NCBI GenBank assembly: GCA_007449985.2
Contig: VIIQ02000072.1
Span: 310,001-374,000 of the forward strand
Direction of reading: 5' to 3'
Source: Desmodesmus armatus
Taxonomy: Eukaryota; Chlorophyta; Chlorophyceae; Sphaeropleales; Scenedesmaceae
DNA: 64,000 bases
In this document: positions 34,586 to 47,984 of the stretch, piece after piece
Numbering within the stretch: position 1 is the first letter of the stretch
Layout of the letters: each line of letters begins with the position of its first letter
Position numbers and translations under genes: made by a program
Notes under the pieces: model-generated
What the model was told of the DNA's origin: nothing
The model's database searches: none
Seen by the model: the letters and a program-made list of their open reading frames with translations, nothing else

Positions 34586-37101
34586 GGTTGCTGCTCTGCT
34601 GAACTACACTGCCTCCTGACCCAGCCCTGCAACGTGCACCAGCAAGCTGATGTAAGCAACTCTGTAACACAATGTGACGCTGTGCATGCCTGCAGCTGCT
34701 GTGATGAGGCCTTCAAAGCGATGATGGTGTGTGGGGGTCTCCCTCAGATCAAACTGCGCAACTGCAGTATCAACAGCTCCGACCGTGAACTATTAGAGAA
34801 TCTCACACACCTCACGCAAGCTCGTTCCGCGCAGTGGTGCACAGAACTCTGATGCAGTAGATCTCGTGGGTGGGTCTGCGAAACTTCACCTCAAAGGCAG
34901 TGACGTTCACCACAACGTCGTGGACTAGGCAATAGCAAAGCATCGCATCTGTGTTGGTGGCAGATGAACCGCCACATATCACATCAATGCAGGTGTGACC
35001 TCAACCTGAATGCTGAACAGACCATTTCGGGCCCTCCCCACTGTATGCCCTTCACCTTTGTACAAACGGCACTCCTGCGCTACACCCGTCGAACAGGCCG
35101 CGGTGGGGGGTTTGATGCTCCTCTGGTTGTGTCTCTGCTGGCAGGTTAGCAAGGCAGGGGGGGAGACCCCCCTTTGTGGGGGTGGCTTCCCTGTAATTGT
35201 GGGTTCTGCTGGCTGCACCTGATGGGGTTGCAGTGCTGTTGTCTTGTGTTGTTTCTGGCGTTGCTTTGGTGCCGACGCAGCTACTAGCAGTGCCACTGCC
35301 TCTTTTGTGGAGGGGGGAGACCCCCCTCACACTCCCCGGGGGGGGGGGACCCCCACCCCCAGCTGGGGTCGATGATACACATGGTGGCGATGCAGTCGCA
35401 GCAATGCCCCATGTATGCACTCTTTCTTGGCATCAGTTAGCACCGTTAATTGTGAAGTGTGAGGGCCCGACAGTGTGGCGCAGGTGTCTGTTTCGGTGGC
35501 ACGATCGTGGTGTTCCCTAGTTTGGGTCGAACACATGTGCAGCAGCAGTGCTCATAATGTGCCTCGATTGCATCATTTTCTGCTGAGAATCACACATTTC
35601 GATGCCCTTGACTCTCGTCTGCCTCCTGCACGCGGTCCCGACAGACAGGTGGCAACGGTCTGTTGCTTTGCTTGCTGTTCGTTGCCGTCCTTCTGCGACC
35701 CCTCATGGTCTTTGAGTTGCCATTCCACGCTGAATGTGGGGTCTTCGCGTCTGAGTATGCACGCTGCAGGAGGTCACTCCTTTGCCTTTCGGTAATTACT
35801 CGTTTTTTCACACATTTATTACTCTTCTGGGGGCCCCCAGTCACTCCGAAGGATCCTGCGGAATCCTTCTCCGAGGACAGCACATTCTGCAAAATCAGCG
35901 CTATCGCGGTCCCCCGTCGAAGTGATCAACGGTCGAGGTCAGGGCAGGGCCTGAGCAGTGCTTTGCCGGGTTGATGGCCTATTGTAGCAGTGCTTGTCCT
36001 GTGTTGGGTCATCACCATCAGACCCAGATGGCCCAGTGCAGCAGTGCTTGCAGCATGCTCACTAGCATTACAGAGTCATAAGGGGGAGGGCGGGGAGAGC
36101 CCAGGGGGGTGGGCTGCGCCCACCCCCCTTCCCCCCGCAATTGCCTTGCTCCTCATTTGAGTCTTGGCTGTCCTCAGACACGGGCAGAACACCACCAAAG
36201 AGGTTCTTCTTGTTTGACGTTTATTGAGTTCAGGGCAGGGCCTGAGCAGTCCTTCAGTCGCTTGTCAGTCCAGCAGCGCTTGTCCCGTGTTGGGTCAGCA
36301 CGACTGGACCACGATGGCCCAGAGTGCTGACAGCACTGCTCACCAGCATGCCACAGTCATGCTGCGCCCCCCCCCCTCTGGGCTCCCCCTGCCATTTGTG
36401 TTTTGTGTAGTCGTTCTAGTCAGACGCGTGCTGGCTGGGACAGCAGACCACCACCAGGAGACTTCTGATTCCGCAATCTCCCCCCCCCCCCCTCCGAAGA
36501 CCCTGGGGCTGATTGATGGCCAGGGTAACACAGCAGCTGCCAAGTGTCGAAAGCATAGTCTGCTCCACACTTTGTTGTTTTCCGTTGCTACGCGAGCCGA
36601 TGGTGCGACTGCGCGTGCAATATGCGAGGTGCCACGTGTCCCTGGCCGATGTGCTCGTTTGTGCCTGTGATGATGCCAAAGTACTTAATATTGTCTGTAG
36701 TTGATATCGCGCACGAAGGGCGTCCCGATTACGCAGGTGGTCTCGACAGCAGCAGCAAGCATCGCGAGTTCGATCGGTTCTTGCTGCCTGTACGCCGCTG
36801 CTCAGGGCTCCGTAGTGATCTCCGTATGTTTTGACACATCTCTCAAACAAGCGTTTGGCGTTTCTTGGCCTTGACATGGCATCTGCCGTTTCGCAATTCA
36901 TGTCTCCGTTCTCATTCTTCCTCGCGACGATTTGTCTCTCCACAGGAATCGATTCTTAGGCACCTGTTGACTTCTATCGTGGGGCCATCGGGCTCGCGCA
37001 TGAAGGATACACATTTTATTACACCGGCGATTACACTTCCAGCTGCACCGCAGGCTCTCCGAAGGATTCTCCTTCTCCGAGGACACACATCACACAACTC
37101 C
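34586..37101. other. 2.5-kb divergent intergenic region with repeats
   Basis: It lies between the QCR7 start (minus) and the oxidase start (plus). No convincing gene is found. It contains G/C-run hairpin-like segments (35150-35370, 36080-36130) and diverged repeat blocks described separately. Open frames such as 36943-36416 on the minus strand match no family I recognise. Confidence 0.5.
35640..37090. repeat. Diverged direct repeats, possible decayed mobile element
   Basis: 35939-36085 and 36230-36372 share a block starting TCAGGGCAGGGCCTGAGCAG, with later matches GTGTTGGGTCA and GATGGCCCAG. A second pair, near 35800-35890 and 37000-37090, shares CTCCGAAGGAT, CCTTCTCCGAGGACA and a nearby ATTTTATTA-like stretch. 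No transposase, terminal repeat or target duplication is visible. Confidence 0.5.
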
Positions 37102-40100
37102 ATGCATAAACTGCGCCACACCTCAGCACATTGGCGTAGACCCCCAGCTTTCAGCCAGGCTGTGCGCCATGCGTCCACAGCCCAACCTTCCAGGTACTCC
37201 CTTCTGCTGTGCTGTTTGCCTTGGTGCTGCTTCTGGGCGGTGGAAGGCAGTCTGGTCGCCTTGGCACCTGTTGAGCAAGCTACCTGTGCTGCGGTTGTTG
37301 CCGCAGACCCTACGAAGCAATTGTGGTGGGTCTGGGCTCGCACGGAAGTGCTGCCCTCTACAAGTTGGCCAAATGGGGCTCAAGGGTACGATAGCAGTTG
37401 TCACGTCCATGGCTGTAGCATCAGCAATCAGGCATGGCATCAGCGTTGCTTGCAGTTATTGCAGCCCTGGGGCACACGGTATTGTGGCAGTTGGCTTGAC
37501 ACATCAGTGCAGTGCTGTGCAACTGCAGCCAGGCTGTGTTGCACATTTGAGATGTCCAGGACAGTTGCAGCCAGCCAGGTTTGCCAGCCCTGCCACATAG
37601 TACCGTAGTCGTCACATCACTCCTCATGCCACGATGGCGCTCATGGCGACAAGCATATCCTGCCAGCGGGATAACATCCTTCACCAGCCGGCCAGATGTG
37701 CACTGCAGCTGTCGACTGTGTCTTACGGTGTGCTGTGCTGTGCTGTGCTGTGCCATGCTGCCCGCATACTGCGGCCTGCAGGTGCTAGGCATTGAGCGGT
37801 TTGGCATCACTCACACATTTGGTCACACCATGGTCACACACGCATCACACGCATGGCTTACATGGAGGGACCTGAGGTAGGTGGGTAGCGCAGCAGAGGC
37901 CTACATTGTGCCAGCAATGTCTTGGCATTGGCAGCAGCATCGGCCTCATGTGGTTGGATGCTCGCTAGCTGCCTGCTGGTCAGTACCTGCTGGCAGCCGG
38001 TGCCAATGCGCTGCCACTGCTGCTGGTGATCATGCCCTGTGCCTACGGCACACGGCATGTGCTGTTCAATGCACCAATGAGTGTCCTGCTCCTGCTGCTG
38101 CACTGCCTGCTGGTGTTGCAGTATGTCCCGTTACTGCGGCGTTCTTTTGAGTTGTACACTGAACTGGAGCGGGAAACAAAGCAGGTGACTGCTATGTGCT
38201 TGCGCGCACGCTGCAAGTAGAGCACAATGTTGGAATGAATGTGCATGCGTACATCGTGCTTGCTCCTGTGGCTAGGCGGTAAATATTGTTGTGTAACTGA
38301 AACCCCTTGCCACAGAAGCGCACTGCGGGCAGCACCCTTGCCACCATATTGTGTTTGTTTTGGTCCTGTTTGTGTTGTGCCCCAAGAGCCTCTGGCTCCC
38401 TTGTGGGTTGCTCGACTTTTGCTGAGCCAATTACTGTGACTGTTGTCCTGCAGAAGCTGTACCACCAGACTGGTGTGCTGAACATTGGCGCATACGTCTT
38501 CCAGGTGCGTGCTGGCAGGCTTGAGCCGCCATGCTTTGGGCCACCAACGCCATGCCGTCAGGCAGCTGCACATCATGAGCCTGCTGGTGCTTACGCAACT
38601 TTTGGCACCCTACGCCTCCACATTCCAGCAGACACAAACAATTTGCCCATGGGTTTGTGTTGCTGACGTGGCAGAGGTTGTCGCTGACGAGCGTCCAGAA
38701 TGCCCTTGTCATAGAGAGGGCCGACTGCACAACATTGATGACCTCAGCAGCATGTACTGCTGTGCATAGAGGGATGAGTGTCAGAGTCCAAGCTGAGAGG
38801 TGACTGGTTGCTGTGTTGCAGGGCGCACGAGCTACTGCTGAGGCACAGCAGCTGCCTCATGAGGTGCTCAATGCACAGCAAGCCATGCAGCGCTTCCCAG
38901 GTGGGCCCGCATGCCTATAAGGCATTGAGGGCCAGTGAGACGGCCACAGCTACAGAGTGTTTGTAGTCTCAAGGGCTTGAAATCAGCCACAGCATTCCGT
39001 TTTTTCAGCAGGTGGTCTCGAGACCACTATACTACCAAGTGCCACACAATCACAAACAAGCCGGCTACACTTGCACACACAGTGTCCTCCTCTGCAGCTA
39101 GCAGCCAGCGCAGCCAGCGGCTTCTGTGATCCTGTAAAGGCCCACCAACCCATCAAACCCCTTACTTCTACCCTGATGTTATGCAGGGCTGAGGCTGCCC
39201 GCCTCCATGCCTGTGCTTTATGAGCAGCAGGGGGGCATACTGGAGCCAGAGAAGATGATTGCTGCACACGTACAGGTGGCTCAGTACCACGGGGCCCATG
39301 TACACACAGGCAAGGCGGCACAACATCCCCCATAGGGTCAGAGAGCATACAAGCTGTACCTTCCAACTGCATGCCTGCACAGCATGGTCCAACACATGTA
39401 GAACAGCCCACCTGCATGCATGCCCAGTGTACTGTCACAGGGAGCACATGCATGCCACTGCCCTTCATGCAGTGCAGACTATAGCCTAGCTAGGCTGGCA
39501 CGGCAAGGAAGGCAGCAACGGTGGGCGGTGCGTCCAAGCGAGCCGGCAGTCAGCCGACTACACCCAACACCACTCAACACTAGTGCCCATCCACTAGCCA
39601 GTAAGGACAGCTTGCTCATTTTAGACAAGTTACACCACATAACAAACAACGACGCTCTGATTTGCTGTTGTGACATGCAGGTGAGGCAGTGCAGGGCTGG
39701 ACTGTCCTGCCAGATGGTCTTGTGGAGGTCAGCACTGACAGGGGCACCTACAGGGCAGAGAAGCTGGTGCTGGCTGGTGGAGCCTGGATGGACCAACTGG
39801 TGCCGGAGCTGAAGGGCCTGTGTGTGCCAGGCAGGGCCACAGTCGCATGGATGCAGGTGCGTGCACTGTGGTATGCAGGGGTGGCTGCAATGTGCTGCAG
39901 GCTGTGGTTGCGCAGCGCTACTGGGTGTAGGAAGTGTCCAGCCCTGCGATGCAGGTGTTCTAGCAGTGCCCATTGCAAAGGGTAAAGACGGCAGTCAACT
40001 TGGCCCTCATGCATGGGTCTGTGTTGAAGCACCTACACTGTACTGTACTGTACTGTACTGTACTGTACTGTACTGTACTGTACTGTACTGTACTGTACTG

Positions 40101-40243
40101 TACTGTATTGTGTGTATGCATAGCAATTCTATGGCCTGTGCTTGTGTCATTGCTGCCATGCTGTGCAGCCCAGCCAGCCTGAGTTGTACCACCACAGCAA
40201 CTTCCCAGTTTTCATCCTACAAGAGGAGTCAGGGGACTCGCCA

Positions 40244-40274
<31 letters not shown>

Positions 40275-42955
40275 CAGCCACGAGCAGCAGTAGCAGCAGC
40301 AGTAGCAGCAGGAGTGGCGGTGATGACGGCAGCACTGGCAGCAGCAGCAGCAGGTTTGTGGCAGCCACCAATGTCCCACGCCCATCAGTTGAGGCACCGG
40401 GCAGCAGCGGCAGCAGCAGTGATGCAGACCTTGGCACCTCTCCACATGATGTGAGGCCCCTCCATGGGGGAGCAGCATTCTATGGCTTTCCTGAGTTTGG
40501 ACCCAAGCCAGGTGTGATGTATGGGAGGGCCTAGGACAGCGGCATCTCTTTGTCACCGTCGCCGCCACGCTAAGTCATGTGGCCCTGTCAACACCGGCAG
40601 TACGCGGATCCCGCCGTACAGCATTGTACAGCATGTCCATGTGAAATACTGGGTTCGCTGCTGTTACATGAATAATGTATTTCTTAAATGGCAGGCCAGC
40701 AGTTGCTGACACCTGTTTCTGTCAAAAGGGGCGGCGTTGCTGCCACACCCGCGCTTCACAGCATGCGCCAAGCAAGCAGAAATACCATTGTAAGCAGCCG
40801 CGACAGCTGACACTGCTGTTGCTGGCAGACTGCTCATCCTTCTTTGCGTCTCCATGCGATTTACCCTACCCTCCCCGGCACCTGCCCTACCCTGCCATGC
40901 CCTGCCATGCCCTGCCCTGCCTCAGGCCTTAACCCTTTAACGGCGGGTAAAATGTGCGGATTTCAGGCCTGGGACCCCTTGGACGAAAATCAACATAACT
41001 TTGGCTACACTGATCCAATTCGGCTCAGACTTGAACCAGGGGTCAACATGACAATATGGTACAACGTCCTGGTGGCGCCTGGCCGCCCCGATGCCTAGTG
41101 CCATAATACCACTGGTTCAAAGTCAACATAAGTATTGACCAGTCAAAGGCCAAATTGGGAGGCGTGTTGCGTTTGCGTGGAGGCAGTCGGCGCACGCCGC
41201 AAGCCTCAAACATAAGCGTACATGTGGCTTCTGTCCCCACAAGGAGTGAAACGGCTCAATTGGCCCGTTTTACCGTTGGTTGAGGGCTCCTGACTGTCAC
41301 AAGCTAGGTTGACCAGTCAAAGAAAGTGCAAGTTTGTGACAGCCAGGACCACGAACATGTATTGTATGATGTATACATTACCTTTATTGTATTTTCAGAC
41401 GTTCGTGATCGTTTTTTGCACATGGCGTGCTGCTGCTGGTGTCTGTCCATCGATCACATGACATTCGGCACCAAGTCTGTCTGATGTCAACAAAGACCAC
41501 ACAAACCTATTTTAAAGAGCTATATGAATGTTACCGTAAGTTTGGGTTGCCTGGTAGGCCTTTTGCAGCGTGCTGTGGTGGGTCCCACCACAGCTGCTGG
41601 TGTCAGCAGCAGTTGCTTAGGGCATTGTGCTGCCAAAGCTTGATCACAGCGCTGTTAGAAGGCTAAACAATGACTAATACATGTCATGGTGCATGTTCCG
41701 TGCGTTGGAGCGCATGCTAGTGCTGTCGGGTGGGCTTGGGACCAGGTTGACCACAAGCGGTCAAACATCAGAGTTTGACCAAAACCGGGGTGGTGCAGCT
41801 CCTGTCTTAGGGCGATTTCGGTGCCCTGTAACCATACAAAGATTCTGTGCCAGCTTGGTTGTGCTGTGTACCTGCTGCTGCCTGGAAGTCAACCTTGACC
41901 AGCAATTTGTGCTACTGCTGCACACCTCGCAGTCAGCAGCCAATTGCGCACACATACGTGCGCGCAGCAAACCGTGCGCAGCAGAACCGTAATCTATACA
42001 ATATAGGCTTTCAGAATCCGTGCTTACTTAGTCAGGGCGCCTAGTATGCGAGCTGCAATCGTTTCTCAAAGTTGTGTCCACATATGTGGCCTCCCGCCGT
42101 TAAAGGTGGCAAGTTCAGCGTGTCAAAGGTGCAGCAGCAGGAGCACCATCTGCTGTTTTGGTGCTGTCACACTGCTGTGCGGTCAACACGGTCTGCATGC
42201 CCTGCCCTGCTCTCTCTTTCCCTGCCTCAGGCCTGAAGATAGGCAAGTTCAGTGTGTCAGAGGCATGTGACCCTGACAACCTAGACAGGCAGCAGCGTGA
42301 GGCTGACCTGCTGCCCCTGCAGGCAGCGGTGCAGGAGTTCATGCCACACGCTGCAGGGCCTGTGACAGACTTTGCTGCCTGCATGTTCATCATGACGCCC
42401 GATGGACACTTTGTGATCGACACGCATCCGAAGCATGAGCAGGTGAGCTGCATGTTTGTGGTGTTCCAACACCTGCAGTGCTGGGGCCACAGCTGTGCTG
42501 CAGCAGCCACTGCACAGCGCCAAAGTTACACCTGTAGCTACGTAGCTCAAGTGAATCGCGCCAGGCATGCTGAAGGGTTTTCGCTGCTGCATGTCAAGTT
42601 GCCTGACTCTGTACGTGCATTGCTGCAGCCACTGGCATTACTGGGTATTACTGGGTATGCTGGGTTGGCAATAGGACTCAGAGTTTCATTTGGAAAAGTC
42701 TTGGTAAATGACGGCCCTGCAGCCTTCTAAGCAACAGGCTGTACATGTCCTTTGTATTCCTGTGCTGTCTTGCAGGTGATTTTGTGTTCAGCGTGTTCAG
42801 GCCATGGCTTCAAGCTGAGTCCTGCTGTAGGTCTGGTGCTGGCAGACATGGTGCGGCACGGCAGCAGCCAGCAGTATGCATCAGAGCTGCAGTTGCATAA
42901 GCTGGACAGGCGGCGGGTGGGACATGATGCTGTGCTGGACAGGTTCCAGGAATAG
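37102..42955 (+). CDS. PIPOX: FAD-dependent sarcosine/pipecolate oxidase family enzyme, probably organellar
   Basis: Exons: 37102-37193, 37307-37385, 37782-37876, 38122-38184, 38454-38504, 38822-38900, 39187-39309, 39681-39856, 40169-40511, 42231-42442, 42776-42955. The flavin-binding loop VVGLGSHGSA is followed by VLGIERFG, then HGHTRITRMAYMEGPE. The segment CMFIMTPDGHFVIDTHP carries the Cys at the place where family members attach FAD covalently, and CSACSGHGFKLSPAVG is the C-terminal flavin-contact motif. The family oxidises N-methyl or cyclic secondary amino acids, producing hydrogen peroxide. The start at 37102 gives an Arg/His-rich N terminus resembling an organelle transit peptide. A low-complexity Ser/Gly insert lies at about 40240-40430. 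Intron 7 is GC-AG (39310). One base appears missing near 37822: VLGIERFG and HGHTRIT are in different frames, and adding one base restores all downstream phases (about 497 aa). No C-terminal peroxisome signal is seen. Confidence 0.9.
40036..40106 (+). repeat. Pentanucleotide microsatellite (GTACT)n
   Basis: About 14 uninterrupted units of the five-base repeat, inside the intron between the 39681-39856 and 40169-40511 exons of the oxidase gene. Confidence 0.95.
40932..42106. mobile_element. Non-autonomous DNA transposon-like element with 14-bp terminal inverted repeats
   Basis: CCTTTAACGGCGGG at 40934-40947 is matched exactly in inverse at 42093-42106. TTAA lies next to or within both ends, recalling piggyBac-type TTAA targets, but a clean target duplication is not resolved. 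The interior (about 1.15 kb) has no long reading frame but repeats TTGACCAGTCAA-type sequence (41134, 41308). The element sits in the 1.7-kb intron of the oxidase gene. Its flanks, CTGCCTCAGGCCT on the left and GGCAAGTTCAG on the right, together resemble the next exon's acceptor and start at 42222-42253. Confidence 0.7.
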
Positions 42956-43612
42956 CTGCATATTTGTGACTTCATGACGTTTAAATCTGTGGCAGGATCG
43001 TGAAAGTGCTATGGTGCTGGTTCAATGTACCTTGTGGGCCTTGCTTGAGCAGCTTTGACTGTGTCAAACAAGTATCCACATCGACCCTGCCAGTACCAGT
43101 GGTACAACAAATTACACTGGGACAGGTCAGTAACTGCCCTGCCAGGGCAGTTCAGGCTGATCTTAAAACTCACATCAATCTGGTGAGCTGGCTCTGTGGA
43201 GCTTGAGGCCCCTTGAGCCATGTTGATCAGGGTGTCAAGACGATGCAGCTATGTATACTTATATTTATACAGTTTGAGAAACAACCTCTCCTGGCTTTTC
43301 TGGTCAAGGCAACTTCTAAGACAGCAACTGCCAGGCAGACATACCACACCATTGTGGGGCTCCCAAACAACATAATGATGCATCATGTACTCTGCAACAC
43401 CATCCAATGCTGCTTTCCAGGATGGTAATTGCAATCCTGCATGCTGGCCTGCAGATCAACATGCCACAGCATGCACTTGGCAGGTTCTGTGGTCCCTGAT
43501 TGCATGCAAGCCGTCTCATAACGCGTCCACACTACTAAAAGTGCCCTAATTCCAGGGGCGCCCCCTGGGAACCCTCATCAAAAGAAGGGGAGCGCCCTGA
43601 TTGCAACATGGA
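42956..43612. other. Intergenic between convergent genes
   Basis: 3' flank of the plus-strand oxidase and of the minus-strand secreted-protein gene. No gene or clear signal seen. Confidence 0.5.
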
Positions 43613-44391
43613 TCAGCCGCCCAGCCCAGGCCTGCCCAGGACATTGCTTGCAGCAGCCCTGTCCTCTGCGTCCCTCTGCAAAACTGGGACACACACGTCT
43701 TTGCAAATCCCACACTCCACGGAGTCACTCTCTAGTGGCCGGGTTGTGTTGCCCGAGGCCATGCTGTCCAAAGTAGGGGGCTTGGCAGGGAATTCAATGT
43801 CGTCCAAGTATGCCTCGCTGCACCTTGACTTGATATGCACTCCGAGTGCCCTGCCTTCATCAGTTTTCAACCATTTCACTGCAAACTGGGGTGTGGCAGC
43901 CGACACAGGGAGTTGCACACGGACACCTACCCACTGATTGGCATCCAACCAAGAGCCGGAACTATTCCACAGCACTGTCCAGCTTGTGCGATCTGTGGAC
44001 CAGGCTAGTTGCATCACTGGGGCTGTGTCTGGACAGTTTGTGTACTCCATGAAGTGGAAGAAGCTGAGGGTGGTGTTGGCGCCGTCCCAGTTGAGGAACA
44101 CTGTCTCAGCAACTCTGGGCCCCAAGGTTTCCAGGGCCGAGCCCCAGCTTTTGCCGTAAAGGGTCATACTGTGGCGGCCGGTGGGTGCAGCACGGCCACC
44201 TTCCTTTATGTCGCCGCTTTGAGCCCACAGGAATGGTGTGGGCGCAACTGACCAGGTGTGTTCTGACATGTATGTTCCTTGATGACAGTGGCAAAGCTCT
44301 CTGTGAAGGAGGCATCTGTGGCGTGGTGCCACGTCGTCAATAGCAGGATTGCGGTCACAAGCAACTGCATTTGCTGATTTGGCTTTGACAT
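43613..44391 (-). CDS. Secreted protein of unknown function, frame-disrupted near its N terminus
   Basis: The ATG at 44391 opens MSKPNQQM followed by a hydrophobic LLVTAILLLTTW core and a plausible cleavage after HHATDA, a clear signal peptide. About 40 codons in, the frame must shift to join the long open frame that ends at 43613. The shift falls in an imperfect tandem repeat of 14-15 bp (44249-44277). Removing one unit restores the run from VIKE into HTWSVAPTPF. The mature part has WDG, paired Trp and Cys residues, and a C-terminal C-x-x-C-K-D-x-C group. The pattern suggests a beta-sandwich extracellular domain, possibly of the choice-of-anchor or cleaved-adhesin type; that is a guess. A truncated relative lies in inverted orientation at 44697-45152. 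Confidence 0.6.
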
Positions 44392-44696
44392 AGCTATCTG
44401 CAAGCAAAAATACTCTGGATTCATCCATGCAGCAACAGGTAGGAGCGGGCAGCAGCTTGACACAGTGAGTCATGGCACACTGCGCACTGTGATTCGGAAG
44501 CACATGCAGCTGCTATTCTCTGATTCTAAGAAGACTTTTAGCTTACCCTTGATTTGTCTGGATTCGCTAGTCTGCTCTCAGTACTACGACACTGCGATTC
44601 CGACAATTCCGTTACAAGCGATTGGGACACTTCAGTCACTGCGAATCACTCTCAATTGAACGCTCTCACCATCGATATCTGAACAGGTGAAAACGG

Positions 44697-45152
44697 GTGA
44701 CCCCAGGCGGGCCCACTGCCGAGACAGTCCTCCTTGACTGGGATGGCACCAACACAAGCCTGACCTTTGCTGCATGTGTCCATCGTGATGAGTGCCCGAC
44801 AACCCCTGGCAACTTCTCCCTCCTCTGGTCGAATGACAGCTTTGTGTGGCAGCCCCTATGGAACTACACCCTGCCCAACCCCCTGCGCCAGTGGTGTCAT
44901 TGGGCCAATGTGACAGTGCCTGTGCCTGTCACGGCCGCCACACTCCGATTTGCTTTCAAGTGGGTGTTGATGGATGCCAGCCCAATGTCCGCAAAAGGCT
45001 GTTCAGTTGTGCTGTTGGACAATGTCACACTGCCTGTGCAAGCACCCACAGCTGCAAACCTGCAGTATGTATTGTCACCACCAGCACCCGCAGCAGTAGC
45101 ATGCGCGGCTTGCAAGGATCTGTGCCCGTCAGTTATGTCTGTTGGGCCTTGA
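44697..45152 (+). pseudogene. 5'-truncated inverted relative of the neighbouring secreted-protein gene
   Basis: The open frame encodes ETVLLDWDGTNTSLTF (the minus-strand gene has ETVFLNWDGANTTLSF), a matching VPVTAAT(L/P) segment and a C-terminal ACAACKDLC (the other has ECGICKDVC). It begins without an ATG and is preceded in frame by a TGA at 44688, and I find no signal-peptide exon in 44400-44690. It is either a truncated duplicate or an exon whose 5' partner I cannot see. Confidence 0.55.
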
Positions 45153-47299
<2,147 letters not shown>

Positions 47300-47853
47300 C
47301 GCCAGGTCGCATTCGGTGGCGTACGTGCCGGTGGCCTTGCACAGAGGGCCAGACACAACCCTACAGACCTGTGCATTTTTCTGCAAACGCAGGCATGCAC
47401 ACGAAAAGCAGCGGAGTGATTAAGGGGCACTTTGCACAGAGGAACGGGGGCATCCTCGTCACCCTGACAAGGAAACATTGCTGGTGTGACATCGCGTCCA
47501 GACGGATAGCGCTTCCAGCTACATGCATCACCAAATGGCCTGGTGCTACTAGACTGAGAATACCAGCAAGAAAACTATCCAGTGCTCCAGCAAGACACGG
47601 GACCTTCCTACTGCAAGGTTGCAACGCTTACCCTGCAAAGATCAGTCACAAACTTGATGCAGTTGCCACCCCCGCCGGGCGACTTGCAGAACTGTTCTCC
47701 AAGAGAGACTGCTCCCTTGCACAAGATGCCATTCAGCCCGCTACTACCCTGGCAGCCCTTGATAACGCTGTCAACGAGGCCTGCTGACTGAGCTTGGGCC
47801 AATGGTGCCAGCAGCAAGCACACGCACAGGGTGATTGCAATGAAAGTCTTCAT
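47300..47853 (-). CDS. Small secreted cysteine-rich protein
   Basis: The ATG at 47853 opens MKTFIAITLCVCLLLAPLAQAQS, a strong signal peptide. The mature part has Cys spaced 10, 10, 8 and 7 residues apart and a Gly-rich SPGGGGN turn. AGG|GTAAGC at 47632 is a strong donor, so the stop that otherwise gives 81 residues is probably intronic. A phase-0 second exon, 47368-47300, encodes VCRVVSGPLCKATGTYATEC and ends in a GTGAGC donor, so at least one further exon to the left is missing from this model. Function unknown: an extracellular or cell-wall peptide is the simplest reading. Confidence 0.65.
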
Positions 47854-47984
47854 GGTGCTTGGCTGGCTTAGGGTGAGCTCAAGTGAAAGATAACAACGAC
47901 AGGCACTATGGGGCGTCCAGAAAGTTGGTATTCAAGTGAAAGCTGCCGGCCCTGCGAGTAGGCATGGGCAAACATCGGGTAGGC

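Noticed and set aside
36416..36943. 175-codon minus-strand open frame as a transposase
   Set aside because: No transposase signature, no terminal repeats, and it overlaps repeat debris; composition alone is not enough.
37169..37193. ATG at 37171 as start of the oxidase
   Set aside because: It is in phase 1 at the 37193 donor, whereas the next exon needs phase 2; the ATG at 37102 fits and gives a transit-like N terminus.
40036..40106. CRISPR-like or satellite array
   Set aside because: A five-base perfect repeat without spacers; a simple microsatellite inside an intron.
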